Positions 10,967 through 22,422 of a stretch of 64,000 nt of DNA are shown here, piece by piece. The stretch is from Malus domestica (lineage: Eukaryota > Streptophyta > Magnoliopsida > Rosales > Rosaceae): NCBI RefSeq assembly GCF_042453785.1, contig NC_091675.1, positions 9,002,501 to 9,066,500 of the forward strand, read 5' to 3'. The notes under the pieces are model-generated. The model did no database searches, was not told where the DNA came from, and saw only the letters and a list, made by a program, of their open reading frames with translations. Position 1 is the stretch's first letter, and every line of letters begins with the position of its first letter. Position numbers and translations under genes: made by a program.

Positions 10967-12090
10967 GCAGTTCTAACCATAATTTAAATAAACAGCATTT
11001 TCTGCAAGTCGGCAATACTTAATTGCCTTTAATTTAAATAAGCAGTTCTAACCATATAAGTGGCTCCATATATACATTTAATTACCTTACAGAAGCGCTT
11101 CAGGTTCTCAATAGCAGTACTTTCTGCAAGTCGGCAATACTCGTCAATTGAGTATGCAGAGCACCCATTAGCTAGCACGCAAAAAGCAGATGTGAGCTTC
11201 TGATGAGGTGATAGACCTTGTCGGCTTACGGCATCTAGCCTCCTTGCAAAGTAATGGTCATGATTGACAACTGCGTTCAAGATGCTTTCAAAAAGCTCTC
11301 TCCTTATCCGAAACCGCCTCCGAAAATCATGAGCAGGAAATCTCGGACACTCGATGAAATAATCTTTCATCATTATGTCATGACACTCTTCTCTGTCACG
11401 CTGCACATATGAATGCCCCGTGACAGAACCACAATGGCTAGATTCGCCATGGTGCTCAGATTGCATAAACGAGTTGACAAGTTCAACTTCGGCGTTGAAC
11501 AATTCTGCATCCTCAATCTCGATCCTTGCTTGGTATTGTGCCATCTGCATTGCCATGCTATGCCTTCTTCTATCACCCATTGATGAGACATTGAGGATTT
11601 TTAGGAAACAAAAACTCTTTGAAAGTTGAAAGATTGGTGAATATAGAGGATGTTTGAGGGTTGAAAGGTTGTGTGATCAACAAACATTGGACATATGTTT
11701 ATATAAAGGATGATTGATGAAAGTTGAACGGTTGGTGAAAGTTGAAAGTTTGGTGTTGAACGGTTGGTGAATTGAAAGTTAGCCCAAGGTTGAAAGATTG
11801 GTGAAAGTTGAAGTCTTGCTTGTGGAAAATTTAGTGATTTTTCAATATTTATCTGAATTTAAATTTTTTTAGATTAAAATGTTCATAAAATTAATTTACA
11901 ATAGTCTACATATTTATTTATTTTTTAAAAAATTTAATTTAAGAAAAAAAATAGTCTAATTTCATTCTTTAATAATTCCGAACTAAAAGTTTAGGCTATA
12001 ACGGTTGGAGTAGAAAAACTATTTCTGGGCTACAAGCTAAATTTTTCGGGTTAAAATATTTGACTTTTAGCCCAACCATTGGAGATGGTC
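10967..12090 (-). mobile_element. PIF/Harbinger element remnant
   Basis: Contains the N-terminal part of a Harbinger nuclease gene and, at its 5' (right) end, a TIR-like terminus: on the minus strand GACCATCTCCAATGG, flanked by TAA at 12091-12093, fitting a PIF/Harbinger terminus. The other end is scrambled: AGCAGTTCTAACCATA occurs at about 10967 and 11040, and CTGCAAGTCGGCAATACT at about 11003 and 11125, pointing to local duplication and deletion of the 3' part. The 5' leader (11581-12090) is rich in GGTTGAAAG-like short repeats. Confidence 0.7.
11029..11580 (-). pseudogene. Harbinger (HARBI1-like) transposase, N-terminal fragment
   Basis: 183 codons match the N-terminal part of plant PIF/Harbinger nuclease proteins: an acidic/amphipathic leader, then MMKDYF, FRRRFRIRRELF, HKLTS-like QKLTSAFCVLANG and SIDEYCRLAESTAIENLKRFC. 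The frame ends shortly after this segment, within the scrambled repeats. The catalytic DDE domain is therefore missing; no nuclease activity is possible from this fragment. It could be a distant sibling of the C-terminal fragment at 33711-34097, but the two do not overlap enough to compare. Confidence 0.8.
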
Positions 12091-12093
12091 TAA

Positions 12094-13335
12094 AGGAAGA
12101 TGAATTATTCTATTAAAAGAGGTGGGAGGATTGAGCTAGACCGCACAATAGGTCAACTACTAAGTATTGAACTCAACACATATAATACTTTATCGTCATT
12201 TGTGTGAGTCAAATATGAAACTTTTCTTTACTAGTAAAAAAAAAATACCGTTAGATTGTAGTACTATTTAATAGTATCTATTCCTTATTTAGCCGCCAAA
12301 CAATTAAATAATGGAGGCAAATCACGATTAAAGGCTTGAGATTAACTTCAAGTCATCAGATTCAGAGAATCATGATTTCACCAATTTAAAAGATAGAAAA
12401 TGTGTTTATCGACTTCAAAAGTAAGTGGCATGGTGGTTATCTCGCGAGGATCAATAATCTCATGCTATCCAAAACAATAATTTATTTATTTTATTATTTT
12501 CTTATAGACTGCGAGGTCAAAGAGTCAAAGATGATACCAACTGAAAGAGTAGCAACCAAAATTTCTTTTTCGCATCTACTTTACGTACACCTCATTCCTT
12601 ATGCAAGCAAAACCATGTGATTCTGATCAATTTCCCTTCTGCTTTGGTTTCTTGTGCTAGAGTTTTCAAGGAATTTGTATTCACAAAATAGCGTGCTTGT
12701 TAGAGACTAACAAATATTTTATAATTAGTAACAACGTAATTTTTACAAAAACAATATATATTTTGACACTAATTTATAAAAAAGAGAATTCAAACTTAGT
12801 TGCAATGAATTTGTTATAAAAAAATAAAAAAAATAAAAAAAAACTTTGTTGCAATGAATTATTTTCAGAAGCTATGTCCTTGTTTCGCTAGTTTGTTTGT
12901 TTTGTTGAAGATTTGTAGCTATTTTTTGTTATTGTTATTCCAAAAATGTCATTTACATTGCACCATTCACGTAGAAATCCATCGCCGTGCTTGAAATTGC
13001 AGATAATGAATGAAAAATCATAAAATGTACAGGAAGGAGCAACATTGGTACAACAATTCTACGGCTTAGTACGACGACTGCCGCTGTATGTTCCGTGAAG
13101 ATATATTTTCAAATCCTCGGCGTTGTTTCTGGAAATAAGGATGAAGACTATGGACTCCCTCTAGACATACCGGTATCTGCATTTCAATCAAGCATGACAC
13201 CTACACAGATAATTCATCCTCAGTGCACAGGAAGACCAAACCCTTACGAGTGGAAAAGAGAAAGCAATCGGAAACAAGTGTACTAGAGAAACAGGACACC
13301 ACTTACTGCTGGACGGAAAGCAAACATCTCTTCTT
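12094..13335. other. AT-rich intergenic sequence
   Basis: Nothing recognised apart from A-rich stretches near 12820-12840. The open frame at 13095-13286 is read antisense to the exon-like block described next. Confidence 0.5.
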
Positions 13336-13442
13336 GACCAGATAGCTGGGATATTATACCGGTTGGGGCACCTCCAGAACTCACATTACCTTCTGCTAAA
13401 ACATCGCGGCGAAGTTTTGAACCTTCCGTCTCTGTTTCAAAC

Positions 13443-13641
13443 TGTTATGATATGAATGATTTCCTTCCCATTTGGTAGCATGGTGATCGTTGACTATCAA
13501 CGTTTTATTCTTTCCTTTTGTAAAAATATTTACTTAGCTGATTTGTAGGAATTACGGGATGTGATTGTATCCTTACAGTTTGTATAAGAACTCTAGCCTA
13601 GCTTGTATATTTCAATGAATCAATACATTCTATTTTTAAGA
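13443..13641 (+). repeat. 5' LTR of the deleted copia element
   Basis: Begins TGTTATGATATG. Across ~185 aligned bases it differs from the 3' LTR at only two sites, so insertion was recent. The exact 3' border is inferred from the adjoining primer-binding site. Confidence 0.85.
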
Positions 13642-13745
13642 TGGTACCAGAGAGTCCAAGATCCTAGGATTTTTTTTGTTTCCTTGGTTTCTCTTAGTTC
13701 CTTTTTCTTCGGTTTTTCTTGTGAGCAAAGTTGTCTTTTTTTGCC

Positions 13746-14612
13746 ATGGGAGACTCCAAGTCGGTTGAGGTGTTGAACGATCCCTCAAGCCCTTTCTATA
13801 TTCATCACTCTGATAATCCAGGGATGCATCTTGTTTCCACTCCACTTACTGGAAACAATTATAGCACATGGTCTCGTTCAATGCGTATTGCCCTTAGCGC
13901 AAAGAACAAATTTGGTTTTGTTGATGGGTCTGTGAAGAAGCTGTCAGACAACAAAGCAACTGAAGCTGCTCTTTGGCAGTGCTGTAATGACATGGGTCTC
14001 ATGTGGATTTTAAATTCTGTGAGTTCTGGGTTATCAAACAGTGTGGTTTGTGCAGAAACTGCACATGCTGTTTAGGAGGACCTCAAGACTCGTTTTTCGC
14101 AAGACAACGTCCCGCAAATTTTTGAGATTCAGCGTGACATTGCACGCCTCACTCAAAATCAGATGTCTATGTCTGACTATTATTCCCAATTGAAGGGTTT
14201 ATGGAATGAATTATCTTCTTACGGCAGCCATAAAAACTGCTCATGTGGTGCCATGGAAGACCGTAACGAGAAAGAGGAGCAGAATAAGGTTATGCAATTT
14301 TTAATGGGGCTTGATGATTCATATGCAACAATGAGAGGTCAGATTCTGCTTGTAAAGCCATTACCTTTAGTGCTCAAAGTTTTTTCAATGGTTAACCAAG
14401 AGGAGAAGCAACGTGGAATTGCAGCCATCCCACAACCAAGTGTGGAAGGAGCAGCCATGGCAGTTCAAGGTGGTCGAGGTAATCAACACAGTCGTGGTAG
14501 CCAAGGGAATCGCAAGCCGCTACATTGTGATTATTGTGACATGGACCATCACACCAGGGAGACTTGCTACCAGCTTCATGGATATCCCGAGGACCATCGT
14601 CTCTATAAAACA
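13746..14612 (+). pseudogene. Copia gag fragment
   Basis: Starts MGDSKSVEVLNDPSSPFYIH and shows the gag N-terminal motif LTGNNYSTWSRSMRIALSAK, the central MSDYYSQLKGLWNEL segment and a CCHC zinc knuckle CDYCDMDHHTRETC. One stop (TAG, about 14073) interrupts it after AETAHAV. The frame is lost at the deletion junction near 14610, where AACAGGGGGAGCA switches to the RT frame. Confidence 0.85.
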
Positions 14613-15740
14613 GGGGGAGCATTTGGTATGTCGCCTTCACAAGTCTTTGTATGGATTAAAGCAGGCCTTTCGGCAGTGGTTTTTTAAGTTTTCTGAGGCT
14701 ATTTGTGCAGCTGGGTATACACAGTCCAAAGCCGATTATTCCCTTTTTACAAGAAAAGTTGGCAAACCATTCACAGCTCTCCTTATTTATGTTGATGATA
14801 TCTTGATCACTGGTAATGACATGACGGCTATTGGTTCTCTTAAATCTTTTTTGAATAAACGCTTCCGCATCAAAGATTTAGGAGCCCTTTAACATTTTTT
14901 AGGAATAGAGATTGCCCGTTCAAAAAAGGGGATCTTTATTTCTCAAAGAAAATATTTATTGGACATTTTGAAATATGTGGGTCTTTTGGGAGCACGATCA
15001 GCTAGCTTCCCTATGGAACAAAATTTGAAGCTACTTCCTAATGATGGAGATTTGCTTCACGATCCATCCATGTATCGAAGATTGATAGGACGTTTGATAT
15101 ATTTAACTATTACTAGACCCGATATTACTTTTGTAGTGAACACGTTGAGTCGTTTCATGCAACATCCTTACAAGCCTCACTATGATGCAGCTTTACGTGT
15201 TTTGAGATATTTGAATAACACTCCAAGTCAAGTTATTTTGTTTTCCTCACAAAGTTTGTTACGATTGAAGGCTTTTTGTGATGCCGATTGGGCAGGGTGT
15301 CCGGTGACTTGACATTCTACTACCAGATATTGTGTTTTCCTTGGAGATTCTTTAATTTCATGGAAAAGCAAAAAGCAGAAGACTGTCTCATTATCTTCTG
15401 CAGAAGCAGAGTACCGTTCAATGGCTGCTACCTGTTGTGAGCTCACTTGGTTACAAAGTCTTTTATGTGATTTACGTATTAAAGATATAGGCCCAGCTAT
15501 TTTACACTGTGATAACCAAGCGGCTCTTCACATTGCCGCTAATCCTGTTTTTCATGAGCGGACACGCCATATAGAGATTGACTGTCATTTTGTTCGAGAT
15601 AAAATTCAAGAAGGAAAGGTAGTCACCAAATTTGTTCCATCTTCAAGGCAAGTTGCAGACATATTCACGTAGCCTTTAGGAAAAGAACAGTTCCGTTTTT
15701 TGTTGAGCAAGTTAGCGATTTTTGACATTCACTCGCCAAC
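14613..15740 (+). pseudogene. Copia RT end + RNase H fragment
   Basis: Contains LVCRLHKSLYGLKQAFRQWF, the RT catalytic motif YVDDILITGND (intact), then the RNase H region: [34 protein letters not shown] and [14 protein letters not shown]. In-frame stops occur near 14890, 15310 and 15670. The upstream half of RT and all of integrase are absent. Confidence 0.88.
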
Positions 15741-15751
15741 TTGAGGGGGAG

Positions 15752-15970
15752 TGTTATGATATGAATGATTTCCTTCCCATTTGGTAGCATGGTGATCGTT
15801 GACTATCAACGTTTTATTCTTTCCTTTTGTAAAAATATTTACTTAGCTGATTTGTAGGAATTACAGGATGTGATTGTATCTTTACAGTTTGTATAAGAAC
15901 TCTAGCCTAGCTTGTATATTTCAATGAATCAATACAGAAGATTATTCATACTGTCATTCTATTTTTAAGA
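15752..15970 (+). repeat. 3' LTR of the deleted copia element
   Basis: Same as the 5' LTR but with ~20 extra bases (GAAGATTATTCATACTGTCA) between ATCAATACA and TTCTATTTTTAAG. Either this LTR gained them or the 5' LTR lost them. Confidence 0.85.
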
Positions 15971-16159
15971 CAAGCTGGAAACTAAAAGCAACAATTGCAC
16001 ATGCTCTCAATATCATTTGTTTAAGAATTAGACCGAAATGTTACCAGCCATAACATTACTAAAAAATAACCTTTAACAGAAGTGAACACTCACCTCTCCA
16101 AATCAAAAGGAGCACCCTCTTCAGTTCCTTGAAATAATTCATCAATAGAAGATGCTGCC

Positions 16160-16751
16160 GAAAAAAATAGACGACAATGCAGCTGTGTTTCTCCTCCTAC
16201 TCACTATCATTCGAACGGTCTGCTCCATTATCTCTATTACTTGATCAATCAGCAGTAAATGTCTCCTCTCCGTCTAGTCGTTTATCTTTTTGATCAACTC
16301 TCTCTGTATAGTCTTTCAAAGAGCAATCTGTATTGAGAGACTGAGTAATGTTTGTATGTACATGCGTACGTGCGATGATGAGTAAGATCCCTGTAATTTT
16401 TCCATGAAAGTGTGCTGTGATGTGTGCATTGTAAGAGTGATTGAACATTGAAGTAGTGAATTGAGTGCTTCTTCTGTTGGTTTCCTATTTTTTGTACTTG
16501 ATTATCTCATACTCCCTATCCCTAACCTTGTGTGTGTTTCAACGAGGAATTCTTGACGTTGCATAGTAGAACTCATTAAAGCCCGATTCTCATCATCGAG
16601 GTCGATAAAAGAAATCAACGAAGCACAAACAGACAGAACTTTGAAGATGAACTTATTTCCTTTCAATAGTCAGGAACTATCAACGGCACTGAGCTGGAAC
16701 AACCTGTTCTTCCTGAATATCTTGAGTCTTAAGGAACTTCATCTCCGTTTC
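16160..16751. other. Intergenic, no gene recognised
   Basis: Continuation of the locus into which the copia element inserted. No further convincing exon was found. Confidence 0.5.
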
Positions 16752-17320
16752 TAAGAGCATGTTTGGTATTCTATTTAGAAACTTGGACTTGAAAATTTTG
16801 ATTTGTTCAAAGAACATAGTTCTAACTACAATTCATAAGACTCAAAAATTCATTTGGTATGAGAACTTGAAACTTATTTTTAGATCACTATCAAATATTC
16901 TAAGACAACTCCGCCATGTAAGTTTATCTTACATTGCCGGTCCCAAGCCCGGATAAAGGAGGAGGGGGAGGGCGTCAGGTAGTCGACAGCCGGCACTCCA
17001 TGATCACGTCGAATCCTTATGAAAATGAATCCAGAACGAAATCGCGCTAAAGCTAGGGCGTCACCCGTAAGTGGCGCGCTGTGTGGCCCGAGCACAGTGA
17101 TAAGTGAGCAAGGGTCGCTGTATCTCCATCAGCACCCGGATGCAGTGTTAAATGAGTAAGGGGGCTATAGAAACTTCTTTTCGAACGACTCCACTCAAAG
17201 TTGTTTGGGAGCATATGCTCCTATCAACTTTACACGGGACACACAAAAGAAGTACTTTGATCCTATTAGACGGGGAAGGGTGAAGAAGCTAGGACAGAAG
17301 GGTAGAGTTCAAGAGAGCAA

Positions 17321-20175
17321 AATGCGTTTAGGAACGTAGAATATAGGAACCTTGACGGGAAAATCTATGGAAGTAGTAGAAGTTATGGTGAGGAGAAGGA
17401 TAAATATTATGTGCCTACAAGAAACTAAGTGGGTTGGTCGTAAGGCAAAGGATCTAGAAAACTCAGGGGTTTAAACTATGGTATTCGGGCACAAATAGAA
17501 CGAGAAACGGTGTTGGCATCATCGTGGACAAGACCTTGACACAAGATGTTGTAGATGTCAAGAGGGTAGGAGATAGAATCATAGCAATCAAGATTGTAAT
17601 AGGACAAGAACTTATCAATGTGATTAGTGCGTACGCACCTCAAGTAGGGTTGGATACGAGTTCGAAGGAGAAATTTTGGGAAAACCTTGGAGACTTGGTG
17701 CAAGGAATTGCTCAGACGGAGAAGTTATTTATAGGAGGAGATTTAAATGGACACGTGGGCAGGGAGACAGGCAACTATGGAGGTTTTCATGGTGGCCATG
17801 GTTTTGGGGAGAGAAACGAGGATGGGGAAGCTATCTTGGATTTTGCAATGGCATATGATCTCTTCTTAGCCAACACCTTTTTTAAGAAGAGAGAAGAACA
17901 TGTGATCACCTACAAGAGTGGGTCGTAAAAAACACAAATAGATTTTCTTCTAATGAGGAAAGGGGATCGTATAACTTGTAAGGATTGCAAAGTTATACCA
18001 GGAGAGAGCGTGGCTAATCAACATCGCTTGTTGGTGATGGATATACATATCAAAAGAGTGAGAAAAAAGAACAAGACTTGGAAGTGCCCAAGGACTAGAT
18101 GGTGGAATCTAAAAGAAGAAAAACAAGCCATTTTCAAAGAGAAAGTAATCACCCACTGTGTGTGGGATAGAGAGGGGGAAGCTAACCAACTGTGGGATTC
18201 CATGGCTAGTTGTATCCGAAAAGTAGCAAAAGAGGTATTAGGAGAGTCCAAGGGCTTTGCCCCACACCAAAAGGAATCTTGGTGGTGGAATGAGGAGGTA
18301 CAAACAAAGGTGAAGGCTAAGAAGGAATGTTGTAAAGCCTTATACAAGGATAGGATCGATGAAAATGGTGAAAGGTATAGAAAAGCGAAGCAAGAGGCGA
18401 AGAAAGCTGTGAGAGAAGCTAAGTTAGCGGCTTATGACGATATGTATAAGCGACTAGATACCAAAGAAGGAGAGTTGGATATCTATAAACTAGCTAGAGC
18501 AAGGGAAAAGAAGACAAGAGACCTAAACCAAGTGAGGTGCATCAAGGATGAGGATGGAAATGTTCTTGCTACAGAGAACGCGGTTAAAGATAGATGGAAA
18601 GGTTATTTTCATAATCTTTTCAATGAAGGACATGAAAGGAGTGCTTCTTTAGGGGAGTTGAGTAACTCAGAAGAGTGTAGAAACTACTCTTTTTATCGTA
18701 GAATCCGGAAGGAAGAAGTGGTTGTAGCTTTGAAGAAGATGAAGCATAGAAAAGCAGTAGGCCCAGACGATATACCAATCGAAGTGTGGAAAGTTTTGGG
18801 AGAGACATGTATAACATGGCTCACTGACCTTTTTAATAGGATTTTGAAAACGAAGAAGATGCCAAATGAGTGGCGAATGAGCACTTTGGTGCCTATCTAC
18901 AAGAATAAGGGCGATGTACAAAATTGCATGAACTATAGGGGTATTAAGCTAATGAGTCATACAATGAAGCTCTGGGAGATAGTCATTGAGCATATATTGA
19001 GGCAAGAAACACGGGTTTCGGACAACCAATTCGGGTTCATGCCAGGTCGCTCACCATGGAGGCAATCTATCTCTTACGAAGATTGATGGAAAGATATAGA
19101 GATGGGAAAAAGGATTTACACATGGTCTTTATAGATTTGGAAAAAGCGTACGATAGGGTCCCAAGAGACATTCTTTGGAGGATTTTAGAGAAGAAAGGAG
19201 TACGAGTAGCATATATCCAAGCTATACAGGATATGTACGAAGGAGCAAAGACTGCCGTAAGAACTCATGAAGGACAAACCGAAAGCTTTCCCATAACTGT
19301 AGGATTACATCAAGGCTCATCCTTAAGTCCTTAGCTTTTTGCGTTGGTAATGGATGAGTTAACAGGACATATTCAAGATGATATTCCTTGGTGTATGCTT
19401 TTCGCAGACGATATAGTGTTGATAGATGAAACTCAGGAAGGGGTAAATGCAAAGCTTAACCTTTGGAGAGAAGTGTTGGAATCTAAAGGTCTTCGCCTAA
19501 GCCGATCAAAGACAGAATATATGGAGTGCAAGTTCAGTGCAAATGGAGGCCAAAACGAGTTAGGGGTGAGGATCGGAGATCAAGAAATACCAAAGAGCGA
19601 CCGTTTTCGTTACCTAGGATCTATCTTGCAAAAGAACGGAGAATTAGATGGAGATCTCAACCATAGAATACAAGCTGGATGGATGAAGTGGAAGAGTGCA
19701 TCCGGCGTGTTGTGTGACCGTCGTATGCCACTGAAGCTCAAGGGAAAATTTTATAGGACGGCAATAAGGCCGGCGATGCTGTATGGCACAGAATGTTGGG
19801 CGGTGAAGCATCAACACGTACACAAAATGGGTGTAGCGGAGATGAGGATGCTTCGTTGGATGTGTGGGCACACGAGAAAGGATAAGATTAGGAATGAGGA
19901 TATCCGGGGTAAAGTAGGAGTAGCCGAAATTGAAGGAAAGATGAGAGAAAATCGGTTACGTGGTTTGGACATGTGCAAAGAAGGCCTACTGACGCTCCGA
20001 TTAGAAGATGCGACTATGGGACAGAGGTTCAGGGTCGAAGGGGTAGAGGAAGACCTAGGAAAACTTTGGAAGAGACCCTAAGAAAAGACTTAGAGTACTT
20101 GGATCTAACGGAGGACATGACACAGGACAGAACACAATGGCGTTCTAAGATTCATATAGCCGATCCCACTCAGTG
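17321..20175 (+). pseudogene. RTE LINE endonuclease/reverse transcriptase ORF, broken
   Basis: Reads as an AP-like endonuclease (MCLQETKWVG, then LFIGGDLNGHVG and a region before QIDFLLMRKGD) followed by reverse transcriptase (KAVGPDDIPIEVWK near 18755, [14 protein letters not shown] near 19130, [10 protein letters not shown] near 19305, catalytic [12 protein letters not shown] near 19395) and an RTE C-terminal region with the LDRYLGS-like FRYLGSILQ motif and GHVQRR. Lesions: stop in GT*NIG near 17338, a one-base frameshift near 17465, a stop near 17926, a one-base loss near 19053, a stop near 19333 and a frameshift near 19962. Non-functional, but the catalytic FADD is retained. Confidence 0.88.
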
Positions 20176-20422
20176 ACGTGGATTTTCCAAGTCTCCAACC
20201 GAGAAGTTTTCCTCACTCGGGAAATTAAGGGAACACTACCTCAACCTACATGCTCCACTCACAAAGCTTCAACAAAAGAAAATTCAAAGAACTTAGCGAA
20301 GAAGGCTTTGGTGTATTTAACACAATACGTTGAAATGAAGGAAAGCTTATTTATTGATATCCCCGATAAGTTACAAATATGTACATATACTTGAGTCAAA
20401 ATAAACAAACAAGAGGGAGCCT

Positions 20423-21103
20423 TCACAAAGGTGGCTTAGGAGAAGTCTCAGCAGTCGGTAGAGCCCCAGAAAGAGAAGGCACCAGAGGGGGATCATTTGG
20501 AGCCTCAGTACTGGACAAAACCCTAGAAGGAGGAGGCATCAGAGGTTGATCATTTAGAGCTTCATTACGCGGTACAGCCTCAGAAGACGAAGGCAATAAA
20601 TGCCTTTGGAACAAACCCACAAATCTCTGATGATCAAGTAAAACCTGACCATCAGATTCCTTCATCTGGTCAAGCTTCCTCTTCATGTTTGTAGCATAGT
20701 CATGTGCGAGTCGGTGCAACTGTTTATTCTCATGCTTGAGCCCTCTAATCTCCTGTTTGAGACTCATCACTTCAGCCGCCAATGATTCAACTTGGCGGGT
20801 TCGAGCAAATAGGCGTTGGGCCATATTAGACACAGAACCTGCACACTGAACACTGAGAGCCAGAGAATCCTTAACAGCCAACTCATCAGACCGTTTGGAA
20901 AGTAGTCTGGTATCTTTGGGAGTGAGAAGGTTCCTGGCCACTACCGCAGCAGTCATATCATTCTTCATCACGGAATCCCCAACGGTAAGAGGACCAGTAG
21001 GGGAGACGAATGATGGGCGCCATATGTTGTCTGGAGAAGGCGGGGCTGCCTCTTCAACAAGGTTCAAGTCAAAACGACGGTCGGAGGGGCCAGACATTTT
21101 CAA
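20423..21103 (-). CDS. Retrotransposon-borne coiled-coil protein, 226 aa, function unknown
   Basis: Intact frame without stops. Residues 1-60 are proline/aspartate-rich (DRRFDLNLVEEAAPPSPD); 60-100 contain KDTRLLSKRSDE; residues ~105-150 form a heptad-like coiled coil (VESLAAEVMSLKQEIRGLKH); the C-terminal quarter is a repeated proline/serine-rich tail with three related units (about PLMPPPSRVLSSTEAPNDP). No catalytic motif is visible. It lies antisense to the LTR-like U5 segment of its element. Proteins of this look are familiar from non-autonomous retroelements in Rosaceae genomes, but I assign no role; a structural, gag-like protein is one possibility. Confidence 0.55.
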   Translation of the reverse strand: MKMSGPSDRRFDLNLVEEAAPPSPDNIWRPSFVSPTGPLTVGDSVMKNDMTAAVVARNLLTPKDTRLLSKRSDELAVKDSLALSVQCAGSVSNMAQRLFARTRQVESLAAEVMSLKQEIRGLKHENKQLHRLAHDYATNMKRKLDQMKESDGQVLLDHQRFVGLFQRHLLPSSSEAVPRNEALNDQPLMPPPSRVLSSTEAPNDPPLVPSLSGALPTAETSPKPPL

Positions 21104-21237
21104 AGGTGTTAAAGAGAGAAGAGGTCGGACAAATCAAGATCTTAGAAGTGCAAGAATGGAGCTTCTACTAATGGATATTCAAGTATGCTTTGGAACTTAA
21201 TGTCAGCCCCTATAAAAATCTGCACTCGACGAAGCTT

Positions 21238-21445
21238 CAGAAATCGAAGAGGCGTTTGCTTTCTCAAAAGCTGGGCTGCTCAGAGACCACGAGGGTTGAT
21301 CTCAGAAATCGAAGAGGCGTTTGCTTTCTCAAAAGCTGGGCTGCTCAAAGACCACGAAGGCCGATCTCAGAAATCGAAGAGGCTTGCTTTCTCAAAAGCT
21401 GGGCTGCTCAGAGACCACGAGGGCCAATCTCAGAATTCGAAGAGG
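21238..21445. repeat. 62-65-bp tandem repeats
   Basis: Units starting CAGAAATCGAAGAGG at 21238, 21303, 21368 and (CAGAATTCG variant) 21431. Each contains CTTTCTCAAAAGCTGGGCTG and a GACCACGA segment. Several overlapping open frames are by-products of the repeat. Confidence 0.9.
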
Positions 21446-21768
21446 CACCTACTTTTCCAGCCTTGTCAGCACCTGTCACACGCACACTCAGCTTTGCGGA
21501 AATTATGGGCATTCTGTCGAAGATTTCTGGCGAAATAGAAAGCACATGAATCGTACTGTTCAATCACCCACTTCCCACACGCAACAGTAACTCATGGGTA
21601 CCACATATAACTTTGCTAAAGTTCTCTGACAAAGTTGAGACACGTGAAGCTTGCAGCTCCCGCTACATCGCTCTGACCAAGAAGGGTAAAAGAATTGCAA
21701 AGAAACAACACTAACAAAGTTTAGACACATAAATTTTGAAGGTCTAGCTACCATATTATTACCCACAA

Positions 21769-22422
21769 GGGTAAAGGAACAGTACCACTGCTGGATAATT
21801 GGAAAGTCCCGGTGTGTCAACCTCTGTGCTTCGTGGCAAGGTAGACTAGCAAACATGCCCAACCTTTACTCACATTCGAGAAAACACGCCCAACAGGATT
21901 GCTTGCTCCAAAATCGAAGAGGCACCGCCCTCCGAATCTCGAGAGCCAGACTCCCAACATGATTACTTTCTCAAAAATCGAAGAGAGGGTAAAGGAACAG
22001 TACCACTGCTGGATAATTGGAAAGTCCCTGTGTGTCAACCTTTGTGCTTCGTGGCAAGGTAGACTAGCAAACATGCCCAACCTTTACTCACATTCGAGAA
22101 AACACTCCCAACAAGATTGCTTGCTCCAAAATCGAAGAGGCACCGCCCTCCGAATCTCGAGAGCCAGACTCCCAACATGATTACTTTCTCAAAAATCGAA
22201 GAGAGGGTAAAGGAACAGTACCACTGCTGGATAATTGGAAAGTCCCTGTGTGTCAACCTCTGTGCTTCGTGGCAAGGTAGACTAGCAAACATGCCCAACC
22301 TTTACTCACATTCGAGAAAACACTCCCAACAAGATTGCTTGCTCCAAAATCGAAGAGGCACCGCCCTCCGAATCTCGAGAGCCAGACTCCCAACATGATT
22401 ACTTTCTCAAAAATCGAAAAGG
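21769..22422. repeat. 218-bp tandem repeat, three near-identical units
   Basis: Units at 21769-21986, 21987-22204 and 22205-22422, differing at only a few bases. Each starts GGGTAAAGGAACAGTACCAC and ends in an AAAATCGAAGAG block related to the shorter repeats upstream. A decayed ~60-bp sub-repeat series (about 22423-22560) continues from the third unit. High identity means recent amplification. Confidence 0.95.

Larger units (their letters stand above)
13443..15970 (+). mobile_element. Ty1/copia LTR retrotransposon, internally deleted (2.5 kb)
   Basis: LTRs at 13443-13641 and 15752-15970, a primer-binding site TGGTACCAGAG (13642-13652, one mismatch to the initiator tRNA-Met 3' end) and a polypurine tract TTGAGGGGGAG just before the 3' LTR. 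Flanks CAAAC and CAAGC could be a 5-bp target duplication with one change. Gag joins directly to the end of reverse transcriptase near 14610: protease, integrase and most of RT are missing. The domain order left over is copia-type. It cannot move on its own. Confidence 0.92.
13340..16154 (-). pseudogene. Exon-like fragments of an unidentified gene, split by the copia element
   Basis: On the minus strand, 16094-16154 looks like a small exon: a pyrimidine-rich tract and CAG precede it, GTGAGT follows, and it reads SSIDELFQGTEEGAPFDLE. Beyond the retrotransposon, 13390-13431 (acceptor ACAG, donor GTAATG) and about 13340-13370 also have exon-like borders. Phases between the first two are compatible. 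I do not recognise the protein. If real, a host gene was interrupted in an intron by the copia insertion; the pieces could equally be leftovers of a decayed gene. Confidence 0.3.

Noticed and set aside
21899-22398. Repeated identical 93-codon frames suggesting a repeat protein
   Set aside because: They are the same frame seen through the 218-bp tandem repeat; no start context or conservation.
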